DNA of 47,684 bases from CAXSDR01 sp964236445 (GTDB lineage Bacteria; Actinomycetota; Actinomycetes; Motilibacterales; Motilibacteraceae): positions 1-47,684 of the forward strand of contig CAXSDR010000015.1 in the NCBI GenBank assembly GCA_964236445.1, in the 5' to 3' direction. Below are positions 8,074 to 15,809 of this stretch, piece by piece (the stretch's first letter is position 1; every line of letters starts with the position of its first letter). The notes beneath the pieces are model-generated. The model made no database searches. It saw nothing but the letters and a program-made list of their open reading frames with translations, and was not told the DNA's origin. The translations under genes and the position numbers were made by a program.

Positions 8074-8697
8074 ATGAGCCGCCTGCTCGACGGGATCCTG
8101 CTGCTCCCGCCTGTCCTCGCGCTGCTGCTGGTGTTCCTGCTGCCGGCGCTCGAGGCCTCGGTCTTCCTCGGGGTCGTGGTCCCGGGCGAGATCGGGGTCA
8201 TCCTCGGTGGGGTCCTGGCCAACCAGGGCAAGCTACCGCTCGCCGCGGTGCTGCTCGCCGGCATCGCCGGCGCTGTCATCGGTGACTCGATCGGCTATGT
8301 CGTGGGTGAGCGCTATGGCGAGCGGCTGCTCTTGACGCTGCCGAAGCGGCTGCTCAAGCCGGAGCACGTGAGACGGACCGAGGAGACGATCGAGCGGCTC
8401 GGGGGGAAGGCAGTCTTCGTCGGGCGGTTCACGGCGGCGCTGCGTGCTCTCGTGCCCGGCATCGCGGGTATGTCCGGCATGACCTACCGCACGTTCTTTC
8501 CTTGGAACGTGCTCGGCGGAACGACATGGGCGACGGCGTTCGTCGTGCTCGGTTATGTGGCGGGAAGCCAGTACGAACGCGTCGCGCACTATGCCAACTA
8601 TGTCGGCCTCGCCCTGCTTGCCGCCGTCATCGGCTATGCCGTCCTTCGCCACCGCCGTCACCGTCGTGACACGGCGCAGCGACAAGCTCTGCGCTAG
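8074..8697 (+). CDS. DedA-family membrane protein (VTT/SNARE-associated domain)
   Basis: A 207-residue DedA-family protein. The family are membrane proteins implicated in flipping undecaprenyl phosphate or phospholipids and in membrane-potential maintenance. Visible hallmarks are the acidic/Gly-Pro stretch LEASVFLGVVVPGEIG near residues 28-43, the re-entrant FVGRFTAALRALVPGIAGMSGM near 117-138 with the conserved arginines, and a closing membrane helix before a basic tail. The start ATG has AGGAGCGAGG upstream. The preceding gene ends 17 bases earlier and the Wzz-like gene starts 11 bases later, so the three may be cotranscribed. Confidence 0.9.
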   Translation: MSRLLDGILLLPPVLALLLVFLLPALEASVFLGVVVPGEIGVILGGVLANQGKLPLAAVLLAGIAGAVIGDSIGYVVGERYGERLLLTLPKRLLKPEHVRRTEETIERLGGKAVFVGRFTAALRALVPGIAGMSGMTYRTFFPWNVLGGTTWATAFVVLGYVAGSQYERVAHYANYVGLALLAAVIGYAVLRHRRHRRDTAQRQALR

Positions 8698-8708
8698 AGG
8701 GGGAAACC

Positions 8709-9506
8709 GTGGATCTGTGGCAGATCACCCAGATCGTCCTCCGTCGTTGGTATGTCTTCATTCCGGTGTGCGTCGTCACGGCACTCGCGCTCACGCGCGT
8801 GAGCCACCGGGTGCAGCCGGAGTTCCACTCGACGGCCGTGGTGCAGGTGAACGGGCCGACGACGAGCCCGCATTTCGCGACGAACGCAGATGTGCCGGTC
8901 AACCCCTGGCTGCAGCAGGGAACGGCCAACACCGCGCAGGCGCTGATGATCCTGATGATGGGGCAGGCTGACCGCTACGCGATTCTCGAGGCAGGCGGAT
9001 CACCGAGCTATGCCATCACGGTCCGAGCGCGGAGCTCGCTCATGACCTTCGACATCGCTGCCGACACCGCCGCCCGGGCGAAGGTGACGTCGGCGCAGAT
9101 TCCGGTGCTGGTGGCGAAGGAGCTCGCCCGCGTGCAGGACGAGAGCTCCGCGCGCGACAACCAGCGGCTGACCGTCGAGGCGCTGGTGAGCGGCGAGACA
9201 CCTGCGCTGTCTCAGCCGGGGCTCCGCAAGGAGCAGGCCGCCGTGCTCGGCCTCGGACTCGCGCTGGCGGTGGTGTCCTCCCTCGCCCTGGATGCGGGTC
9301 TCTCGGCCCGCCGCCGTCGGGCTGCGCGCTCAGCGCATCACGCCGGTGTGCCCCAGGGAATAGCGCCCGGGCTGGGGCCAGATGCACAGGCCGTGCGGGC
9401 CGGCGCCGACCGGGATCGTGCGGAGCAGGTGGCCATCGACGGCGGAGACGGCATAGACGACGCCGTTGTAGCGACCCGAGACCCAGAAGACCTTGCCGTC
9501 GGCTGA
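8709..9506 (+). CDS. Wzz-like chain-length-determinant/tyrosine-kinase-adaptor type membrane protein
   Basis: Starts at GTG with AGGGGG just upstream. Residues 15-33 form an N-terminal membrane helix, followed by an extracytoplasmic region (STAVVQVNGP near residue 40) and a second membrane helix at about 178-199. This two-helix layout is that of polysaccharide co-polymerase (Wzz) proteins, though no Walker kinase domain is present. From about residue 207 on, the frame runs antisense to the end of the opposite beta-propeller gene (9330-9506). That 59-residue tail is Arg/Ala/Asp-rich and does not look like a domain. The natural stop may have been lost, or the tail is a true overlap. Confidence 0.65.
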   Translation: MDLWQITQIVLRRWYVFIPVCVVTALALTRVSHRVQPEFHSTAVVQVNGPTTSPHFATNADVPVNPWLQQGTANTAQALMILMMGQADRYAILEAGGSPSYAITVRARSSLMTFDIAADTAARAKVTSAQIPVLVAKELARVQDESSARDNQRLTVEALVSGETPALSQPGLRKEQAAVLGLGLALAVVSSLALDAGLSARRRRAARSAHHAGVPQGIAPGLGPDAQAVRAGADRDRAEQVAIDGGDGIDDAVVATRDPEDLAVG

Positions 9507-10559
9507 CAGCCCGCCCATGTCGGGGCTCCCGCCGTGCGGGAGCCGCCAGGTGTGGACCACCCGCCGCGTCGCGAAGCGGATCGTCGAGATCGAGCCCTCG
9601 TCGCGGTTGGTGACCAGCAGCGTCGTGGAGTCGCGCGTGACGTAGAGCCCGTGCGCGCCCCTGCCGGTGTGCAGGAAGCCCGTGACGACGAAGCGCTTGC
9701 CGTCGACGAACCACACACCGTCGCTCATCATGTCGGCGACGAAGAACACCGTGCCGTCAGGCGACATCTTCACGTCTTGTGGCTTCGGTGCGGCCATTCC
9801 CATACGACGGGGCAGCCGCAGCACCCCGACGACCTTCTGTGCGACCGTGTCGACCTTCAGCAACTGCCCGGAGAACTCGCAGCTGACGAGGAAGTAGCGC
9901 CCGTCGCTGGAGAAGTCGGCATGGTTCACACCGGCACACGGGACCGGGACGGTCTTGCGGATGGCCATCGTGTGGGCGTCGCGGAAGACGAGCTGACGGT
10001 CGAGCGACGCCATGACAATGGCATAGGCCCCGTCGGGCGTGAAATACAGGTTGTAGGGGTCGCGCACCGCGACGGGCCGCCCGAACTCGCCTGTGACCGA
10101 GTTGATCGGGGTCAGGCTGTTGCCGAGGTCGTTGTTGACCCAGAGGGTGCGCAGATCCCACGACGGCACCACGTGCTGCGGCTCACGCCCGACCTTGACC
10201 GTGCGCAGGACCTGGTAGGTCGCGGGGTCGATGACCGTCACGCTGTTGCTCAGCGTGTTGGGGACATAGACGCGGGGCGCGACGTCCGCGAGCAACGGCG
10301 CCAGCGCACCGGGCCGGTCGGCCGCCCACACGTCGTTGGGGTCGAGCGGCGCCGGCATGCCGGGCAGCCCCGCCTGCGTCGGGCGTCTCGGCGGGGTCGG
10401 CCTCGCCGTCAACCCGCGCGCGGGCGCTGCGGCGGGTGAGGGCGGGAGCGATGCCGACGTACGCGCCGGTGCAGCGTGGCGGCTCGGAGCCGGCGAGCAG
10501 GCCGACAGCGCGACGACGAGGACCAGGGCCCCGACCGACGACGAGGCCGGTCGCCTCAC
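9330..10559 (-). CDS. YncE/YVTN-type beta-propeller lipoprotein
   Basis: A 409-residue exported lipoprotein. The signal peptide ends in a lipobox with VALSAC (Cys21), followed by a Pro/Ala-rich spacer to about residue 75. The rest is a beta-propeller of YVTN type, with repeats such as RVYVPNTLSNSVTVIDPAT, YFLVSCEFSGQLLKVDT and VFWVSGRYNGVVYAVSA. Propellers of this kind are scaffolds with no predictable enzyme activity. The GTG start shares GTGA with the stop of the upstream deacetylase-like gene, so the two are translationally coupled and probably act together at the cell surface. Its 3' end overlaps the Wzz-like frame on the other strand. Confidence 0.88.
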   Translation of the reverse strand: MRRPASSSVGALVLVVALSACSPAPSRHAAPARTSASLPPSPAAAPARGLTARPTPPRRPTQAGLPGMPAPLDPNDVWAADRPGALAPLLADVAPRVYVPNTLSNSVTVIDPATYQVLRTVKVGREPQHVVPSWDLRTLWVNNDLGNSLTPINSVTGEFGRPVAVRDPYNLYFTPDGAYAIVMASLDRQLVFRDAHTMAIRKTVPVPCAGVNHADFSSDGRYFLVSCEFSGQLLKVDTVAQKVVGVLRLPRRMGMAAPKPQDVKMSPDGTVFFVADMMSDGVWFVDGKRFVVTGFLHTGRGAHGLYVTRDSTTLLVTNRDEGSISTIRFATRRVVHTWRLPHGGSPDMGGLSADGKVFWVSGRYNGVVYAVSAVDGHLLRTIPVGAGPHGLCIWPQPGRYSLGHTGVMR

Positions 10560-11359
10560 GCGAGCAGCTGCGACACGGTGACCGGGCGCAGCCCCTTCTC
10601 CGACAGGCCCGCGAGGATGCCCTCGATCGCCCTCACCGTGCCGGCGTGCCCGAGGTGCAGGCTGATGACCGAACCGTTGCGCGCGAGCCTGTTAACCGTG
10701 CGTACGACCGCGGTCGGCCCGGGGTCGGTCCAGTCGAGCGAGTCGACGTCGTAGGACAGGCAGGTGCCATATCCCGCCCGCCCCGCAGCCCGCCGGATCG
10801 TCGGCGTCGTGTGCTGCGTGCCGGACGCGCGGAACCAGCGGCCCGGTGACCCCGTCAAGCGGGTGAGCTCCTGCGCGCACCCGACGATCTCGGCGTATGC
10901 CTGCGTCGCGCCGAGTCGGCGCATCGGCAGATGTCGCTGGGTGTGGTTGCCCAGCTCGTGCCCACCGTCGAGTACGCGGCGGGCCATGTCGGGCTGGGAG
11001 GTGAGCCACGTGCCGACGGCGAGCACCGTCACGTGCACCCGTCCTGCGGCGAGCTCAGCCAGCACGGCGCGGGCGATCTGCCGGTCACCGGCACCGTGAA
11101 AGGTCAGGGCCACATGGGGAGCGGTCGCCGGACCGGATCCGACCTCCGTCGCGGGGCCGGTCGGGGCATGTGTGGGGGCATGTGTCGGGGCATGTCCCGC
11201 CGGCGGTGCCGTGGCCGGTGTCGCCGCACCCCCCGTCGCCAGCGGAGGAGCCACCGCGTGGGCCGCCCGCGCCGTGCCCGGCGTCGCCGAGCAACCGGTG
11301 GCGGCGAGGCCGGCGGCCCCGGCGATACCGGCGAGCAGCTGCCGGCGTGTGGGTGTCAT
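10556..11359 (-). CDS. Polysaccharide-deacetylase-fold (NodB) Tat lipoprotein with altered metal site
   Basis: A 267-residue protein with a twin-arginine signal (TRRQLLAGIAG) and a lipobox ending LAATGC, so probably folded before export and lipid-anchored. The NodB-type domain starts near residue 84. In canonical enzymes motif 1 is TFDD and its second Asp binds metal; here it reads TFHGAGD (His88, no Asp pair). Motif 2, with its two metal His residues, is kept as GNHTQRH. Activity on N-acetylated glycans is therefore uncertain. I chose the ATG at 11359, which has GGAGGT 7 bases upstream, over an upstream ATG at 11488 in frame. It is coupled to the propeller gene. Confidence 0.87.
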   Translation of the reverse strand: MTPTRRQLLAGIAGAAGLAATGCSATPGTARAAHAVAPPLATGGAATPATAPPAGHAPTHAPTHAPTGPATEVGSGPATAPHVALTFHGAGDRQIARAVLAELAAGRVHVTVLAVGTWLTSQPDMARRVLDGGHELGNHTQRHLPMRRLGATQAYAEIVGCAQELTRLTGSPGRWFRASGTQHTTPTIRRAAGRAGYGTCLSYDVDSLDWTDPGPTAVVRTVNRLARNGSVISLHLGHAGTVRAIEGILAGLSEKGLRPVTVSQLLA

Positions 11360-11530
11360 GCCTACCTCCGGGCTGCGACGGTGCAGCGTTCGCATGTGAC
11401 GGCGTGCCTTGGACGAGGTCCTCGCTCCATTGTGCCTGGCGCTCATGACCGCAACCTGAACACGTCGGTCACCCCCCGCTGCCATCACGGGGGACGACGC
11501 ACCGTCAGGGGACCTATGCCAACGACATCC

Positions 11531-12559
11531 TCACGACACCCGGGCTGAGTCGGTTGCAGCATCGGTCGAGGCCGAGAACCGGCTGCCGCTCGCGTCGCCG
11601 AGCCCCCGCGCCCGGAACTCCCCACGGCCACGGTCGCGGCGCCAGTCGGCGAAGGACTCCCCGAGCAGGTCCTCGAGCAGGCTGATGTCCGCGTCGACGC
11701 GTGCCAGGACGCTGCGGCGGACGTCGACGTCGAGCGGTGGCCGCTTCGCGCCGCCGCGCTGCAGGGCCCGGCGCAGCGGCGCCTCGACCGTGCGCCACAC
11801 CTGCGGCGGTGCGTAGGCGCCGAGCGCCGACCCGGCGCGTACCCCGGCGCGCAGCGCGGTGTTGACCGGGTTCGCCGGGGCGAAGGCCTTGACGTTCTCC
11901 GGCGGCACCGCGCGGGCCAGCCCGGGCGTCACGCCGAGGTGCGCCGCCACCCGGTCGAGCGTGCGCTCCGGTTCGGCGACGAGCTCGCGATAGCGCAGCA
12001 CCAGCACCTGCTCGCGCTCGAACAGCGTGAAGAGGTTGGCCAGCTGCATTCCGAACCGACCGAGGGCGAGGTAGTGCCAGAACGGTGCCCAGCCGTCGGC
12101 GATGCGCGCCGGCTCGGCGTCCACGGCAGCGGCGAAGTTCCCCAGCGGCTCGTAGCCGTCGGACCACAGGTGCGTCCAGTTGGAGTAGGCGCGGTCGACC
12201 GGGTCGCGGACGATGGCGACGAGCCGCGCGTCGGGCACGTCGCGCGCGATGCGGGTCTGGGCGGCAAGGTCGTGGAGGTAGAACGGCGTGCTCTCCCCGC
12301 GCAGCGCGTCCGCGGGAGCGCCATCGAAGAGCGCTTCGTATCGGTCACGCTGCCACACCCACTCGCGGGCGCTGTGTGCGTCGCCCGGCCCGCGCTGACC
12401 GCGGCCGCCGCTGCGCGCCGGGCGTACGCCGTCGCACAGATAGAACTTCGGCTCCTTGACGGGCGACAGGAACAGCTGCGGATGCGTGGCGAGCGCCGCG
12501 TGCAGGGCAGTCGTTCCGGCCTTGGGCGCGCCGAGGACGAAGAACTGGGGAAGAGGCAT
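11531..12559 (-). CDS. PAPS-dependent sulfotransferase family protein
   Basis: A 342-residue cytosolic sulfotransferase that would transfer sulfate from PAPS to a carbohydrate or small molecule. The 5'-phosphosulfate loop GAPKAGTTALH lies at residues 10-20, and the 3'-phosphate motif IVRDPVDRAYSNW near residue 120. The ESTPFYL segment between them is usual in bacterial members. The last 60 residues are poorly conserved. The ATG at 12559 has AGAGAAGA upstream. The gene is divergent from the propeller protein at 12654; the inverted repeat between them could control both. The acceptor cannot be read from sequence. Confidence 0.88.
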   Translation of the reverse strand: MPLPQFFVLGAPKAGTTALHAALATHPQLFLSPVKEPKFYLCDGVRPARSGGRGQRGPGDAHSAREWVWQRDRYEALFDGAPADALRGESTPFYLHDLAAQTRIARDVPDARLVAIVRDPVDRAYSNWTHLWSDGYEPLGNFAAAVDAEPARIADGWAPFWHYLALGRFGMQLANLFTLFEREQVLVLRYRELVAEPERTLDRVAAHLGVTPGLARAVPPENVKAFAPANPVNTALRAGVRAGSALGAYAPPQVWRTVEAPLRRALQRGGAKRPPLDVDVRRSVLARVDADISLLEDLLGESFADWRRDRGRGEFRARGLGDASGSRFSASTDAATDSARVS

Positions 12560-12574
12560 GGGGTGTCTTCTCTG

Positions 12575-12603
12575 CTAGTCAGGTATTCCGACCGGTTGAC
12601 TAG
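12575..12603. promoter_or_regulatory. Inverted repeat in divergent promoter region
   Basis: CTAGTCA (12575-12581) is repeated inverted as TGACTAG (12597-12603) with a 15-base spacer, between the divergent sulfotransferase and propeller genes. It is a candidate operator; no regulator gene is adjacent. Confidence 0.35.
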
Positions 12604-12653
12604 AGAATATAGTGCGACATGACCGCGCTCCCGCTACCCCCGAGGTGAGACAC

Positions 12654-13556
12654 GTGACGACTCTGACGCTGCCCACGGATACACGTTCGTGGTGGGACGA
12701 GAGCGCCGTCGTCATCGAGGCGCCGGAGCCGGGCGCGGGCGCCTGGGCCGGTGGGCCGAGCGCCGTGCTGAGCGAGTCGGGGTTCCATCTGGCCTACCGC
12801 CTGCGGCGGCCGGTCGGGCAGGGTCGCGGCTTCGCCAACGTGCTGGCCCGCTCCGACGACGGCCTGCGGTTCGAGACGGTCGGTGTGCTCGACAAGGACA
12901 CGTTCGGTGCCGAGTCGCTGGAACGCCCCGCCATCGTGCGCACACCCGAGGGGCGCTGGCGCGCGTACGTCAGTGCGGCGACTCCCGGGTCCTACCACTG
13001 GCGGGTCGACGTGCTCGAGTCCGCGACCTACGAAGGGCTCGCGACGGCGCAGCCTCGCACCGTCCTGCCGGGCAGCGACCTGCTCGCCGTGAAGGACCCG
13101 GTCGTCCTGCACGCCGGTGGCCGCTGGCACCTGTGGGCGTCGGTGCACCCGCTCGAGGACGACGCGAGCACCGACCGGATGACGACCGAGCACGCGACCA
13201 GCGACGACGGCATCGCCTGGACGTGGCACGGCACCGCCCTGGGGCCGCGGCCCGGCGCGTGGGATGCGCGCGGTGTGCGAATAACCGCGGTGGTTCTCGA
13301 CGGTGCTCGGGCCGTGGCCTACTACGACGGCCGGGCCACGGCGCAGGAGAACTGGGAGGAGCGCACCGGGCTCGCTCACGGCAGCGGACCGCTCGGCCGC
13401 TTCACGCAGGTAGGCAGCGGGCCGGCCCTCGCGTCACCGCACGCGCCGCACGGCCTGCGCTACGTCAGCGTCCTCGACCTGCCCGACGGGTCACGCCGGT
13501 TCTACTACGAGGCGACGCGCGCCGACGGTGCCCACGAGCTGCGCACCCACCACTGA
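12654..13556 (+). CDS. Five-bladed beta-propeller protein, GH43/GH32-like
   Basis: A 300-residue cytosolic protein with the look of the five-bladed propeller glycoside hydrolases (GH43/32/62/68 fold). It has repeated blade endings such as GFHLAYRL, WRAYVSAATPG, WHLWASVHPL, AVAYYDGRAT and RRFYYEATRADG, and blade-internal SDDGLRFE and SDDGIAWTW. No signal peptide is seen. Acidic residues suited for catalysis exist, but I cannot assign the catalytic triad, so activity is unproven. The GTG at 12654 has GAGGTGAG 7 bases upstream; a GTG at 12612 is less likely. The divergent neighbour is a sulfotransferase, hinting at sulfated glycans, an inference only. Confidence 0.65.
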   Translation: MTTLTLPTDTRSWWDESAVVIEAPEPGAGAWAGGPSAVLSESGFHLAYRLRRPVGQGRGFANVLARSDDGLRFETVGVLDKDTFGAESLERPAIVRTPEGRWRAYVSAATPGSYHWRVDVLESATYEGLATAQPRTVLPGSDLLAVKDPVVLHAGGRWHLWASVHPLEDDASTDRMTTEHATSDDGIAWTWHGTALGPRPGAWDARGVRITAVVLDGARAVAYYDGRATAQENWEERTGLAHGSGPLGRFTQVGSGPALASPHAPHGLRYVSVLDLPDGSRRFYYEATRADGAHELRTHH

Positions 13557-13571
13557 TTCGGGCAGGTCCAC

Positions 13572-13802
13572 TCAGAGGTGGGTGTCGGGGTCCACGCGCT
13601 CGACGATCACGGCGCCCGGCTTGGGGGCGTCGACGCGGCGCTGCAGCCAGGACAGCCCCTGCTGCGCCATGCCCAGCCCCTGGCTCACGCGGGCGCGGTT
13701 CGCGGGGGTGTCGATGTGGCGCCGCGCTGTCTCGAGGTGCTGTCGGCCGGCACCGGTCTTGTCGAGTCGGGTGAGCGGCTTCGTGAACATCTTCGGGTCC
13801 AT
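13572..13802 (-). CDS. Small hypothetical protein
   Basis: A 76-residue basic, mostly helical protein with no recognised domain. The ATG has GGGGAGAAG about 7 bases upstream, which supports it as a real gene. It lies between the convergent propeller gene (15 bases away) and the L,D-transpeptidase on the same strand, from which it is separated by a terminator hairpin (13832-13865). Function unknown. Confidence 0.55.
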   Translation of the reverse strand: MDPKMFTKPLTRLDKTGAGRQHLETARRHIDTPANRARVSQGLGMAQQGLSWLQRRVDAPKPGAVIVERVDPDTHL

Positions 13803-13831
13803 AGGGCGCTTCTCCCCAAACGGGCTGTGCC

Positions 13832-13865
13832 CGAACCGCTGCCCTCAGGTCAGGGCAGCGGTTCG
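13832..13865 (-). terminator. Terminator of the L,D-transpeptidase gene
   Basis: A perfect 14-bp stem, CGAACCGCTGCCCT (13832-13845) with its complement (13852-13865), encloses a 6-base loop. It overlaps the stop codon and last codons of the transpeptidase gene on the minus strand. Confidence 0.8.
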
Positions 13866-15203
13866 CACCTGGTGGCGCAGCGCTGTGGCGGCGACGTAGG
13901 AGGGCCAGGGCGTGTTCCAGTCGGCCATGCCGGGGTCGCCCCGCTTCACGAGGTCGGTCGCGGCGCGCCTGGTGTTCACGACCGTCACCACGTCACCGAC
14001 GCGCGCCAGGGCGTAGAACGCCTTGCCGTGGCTGTCGGAGAGGTTGATGCAGCCGTGCGACACGTTCTCGCGCCCCTGGTGGCCTACCGACCACGGCGCC
14101 GCGTGCACGAACGTGCCCGACCAGGTCAGGCGTACGTCCCAGTTGACGGTGAGGTCGTACCAGTTCTTCTGCGTCTTGTCGCAGGTGATGTTGGCGTTGC
14201 ACGACGTCATGCGCCGGCTCGGGTCGCGGTCGAGGACGACATAGGTGCCGGAACGCGTCACGAACTCGGGCTTGCCGAGACTGGTGGGGTAGGTCGAGAC
14301 CGTCTTGCCGTTCAGCCGCACCGTGAGCCTGTGCTTGGCGCCGTCCACGAGGGTGACGTGGGAGTCCCCGATCGCGAACGCGGCGAGATAGCTGCGGGTG
14401 CCCCAGCGGGACCCGGCGACCGGCACGCCGTTGAGGTCGAGCTCGACCTGCACGCGCGTGCGTGCGGGCCAGTAGGCGCGTGGCCGGAAGTGCAGCTCGC
14501 GGCTGCTGACCCAGTGCCACGAGCCGATGACGGGCGTGGTCGTGCGCACGTGCGCGTGCGTCTCCACGGCCAGTCGGTCGGTCACGGGGTGGTCGAAGCG
14601 CACGATGACCGGCTGCCCGACACCGACGGTGCTGGAGCTGCCAGGCAGGAGCGAGAGCATCACGCGGTTGGCGGCCGGGACGTCGGCAACGGTGACGGTG
14701 CCGGTGAGGGCGCTGTGGGTGCCGTCGGGCAGCAGCACGTCGGCCGCAATGTCGTAGCGCGCTCGCGGGATCGGTGCGGCGGTGCTGACCCAGGCGCGCA
14801 TGCCGGGAGCCACGGTGCCGGTCAGCGGTGCGGGTGTGGCTCCGGGCATCGCTCTCGACGGTGCGAGGTCGGCGCTCGGCTGGGTCGCGGACGGCGTCGC
14901 GGTGACGCCGACGAGCGCTCCACCGGTGACGGCCACCTTGAGCGGCGCGTCGAAGGGAGCGAGCCGAGCGCCGAGGTGCAGCACCGGGAGCGGCGAGACC
15001 GGGCCACCGCCGGGCGCGGTCGGAGCCGGGCTGCCGGGCAGGCCCGCGGCCGTGCGCGAGGCCGAGGCGGGGGTGCTGCAGGCGGCGAGGACAGGCAGCG
15101 CGGCGAGAACGACGAGCAGCGGGAGGCGCCGCGGCGATCTCCCGTGGGCGGTCAGGCGCGCCTGCCCACGCAGTGCGAGCCGGAGATCACGCGGTGCTGA
15201 CAT
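13845..15203 (-). CDS. L,D-transpeptidase lipoprotein (YkuD domain with Ig-like domains)
   Basis: A 452-residue exported lipoprotein: signal peptide ending LAAC, a Pro/Ala-rich spacer, two Ig-like domains (roughly 75-280), and a C-terminal YkuD catalytic domain. The catalytic motif SHGCINLSD is present with Cys385 and the upstream His, as in mycobacterial LdtMt2-type enzymes. These make 3-3 cross-links in peptidoglycan and give tolerance to most beta-lactams. The frame stays open far upstream, but the ATG at 15203 directly precedes the signal sequence. No Shine-Dalgarno is visible; a TATCAT 9 bases upstream might make the mRNA nearly leaderless. A strong terminator overlaps the stop. Confidence 0.93.
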   Translation of the reverse strand: MSAPRDLRLALRGQARLTAHGRSPRRLPLLVVLAALPVLAACSTPASASRTAAGLPGSPAPTAPGGGPVSPLPVLHLGARLAPFDAPLKVAVTGGALVGVTATPSATQPSADLAPSRAMPGATPAPLTGTVAPGMRAWVSTAAPIPRARYDIAADVLLPDGTHSALTGTVTVADVPAANRVMLSLLPGSSSTVGVGQPVIVRFDHPVTDRLAVETHAHVRTTTPVIGSWHWVSSRELHFRPRAYWPARTRVQVELDLNGVPVAGSRWGTRSYLAAFAIGDSHVTLVDGAKHRLTVRLNGKTVSTYPTSLGKPEFVTRSGTYVVLDRDPSRRMTSCNANITCDKTQKNWYDLTVNWDVRLTWSGTFVHAAPWSVGHQGRENVSHGCINLSDSHGKAFYALARVGDVVTVVNTRRAATDLVKRGDPGMADWNTPWPSYVAATALRHQVRTAALT

Positions 15204-15287
15204 GTGCTGATGATAAGCGGCCGTGCTGACACACCACGGACCCGACCGGCAGCGCGGCGGTCTCGGCCGGACTGTCACGATCGGGGA

Positions 15288-15809
15288 GTGGACTCGCAGC
15301 CGTTCGACGACCTCGGCGCGCTGGTCGTGGGCGCCGCGGTGGCCGTCGTGCTGGCCTGCCTCGCGGCTGCGTTCGCGTGGCGGCGTCGGGGCAGGTCGGC
15401 GGCGGTGCGCGTCGGGTGCAACGTGCTGCTCGTCGCGGCCGTCCTGGGGGTGCTCGCCCTCACGGTGGCGCCCGGCATGAGCTCCGGGCACCACGTCAAC
15501 CTCGTGCCGCTGCGCGGAATCCACGGCGAGCTGGGAAAGCGCAACGAGGGCGTCGGCGTCGTCAATCTCGTGGGCAACGTGCTGATGTTCTGCCTGCCCG
15601 GCTTTCTCACGAGGTTCGCCCTGGGCTGGTCGGTCCGCCGCACCGTGGCCGCCGGTCTGATCGCTTCGCTGGGCATCGAGGTCGTGCAGTATGCGCAGGA
15701 CGCCGGGCGCAGCTCCGACATCGACGACGTCGTCCTGAACTCCCTCGGCGCCGCGGTCGGCGCGGTGCTCGCCGCGGCGGCTGCCCGCTTCACTGCGGGA
15801 CGAGCATGA
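15288..15809 (+). CDS. VanZ-like membrane protein
   Basis: A 173-residue VanZ-family membrane protein with four hydrophobic segments. Hallmarks are VNLVPLRGI near residue 74, NLVGNVLMFCLPGF near 94, and GIEVVQYAQDAGRSSDIDDVVLNS near 128-151 (quoted in parts: GIEVVQYA, then RSSDIDDVVLN). VanZ of enterococci gives low teicoplanin resistance; the general function of the family is unknown. The start is uncertain: GTG 15288 has GGGGA too close, and the frame is open to an ATG at 15204 that would overlap the transpeptidase start. The last 20 bases overlap the cold-shock gene tail to tail. Confidence 0.8.
   Translation: MDSQPFDDLGALVVGAAVAVVLACLAAAFAWRRRGRSAAVRVGCNVLLVAAVLGVLALTVAPGMSSGHHVNLVPLRGIHGELGKRNEGVGVVNLVGNVLMFCLPGFLTRFALGWSVRRTVAAGLIASLGIEVVQYAQDAGRSSDIDDVVLNSLGAAVGAVLAAAAARFTAGRA

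Noticed and set aside
13578..15200. 540-codon open frame on the plus strand
   Set aside because: Antisense to the small protein and the L,D-transpeptidase, which has a clear catalytic motif and lipobox.
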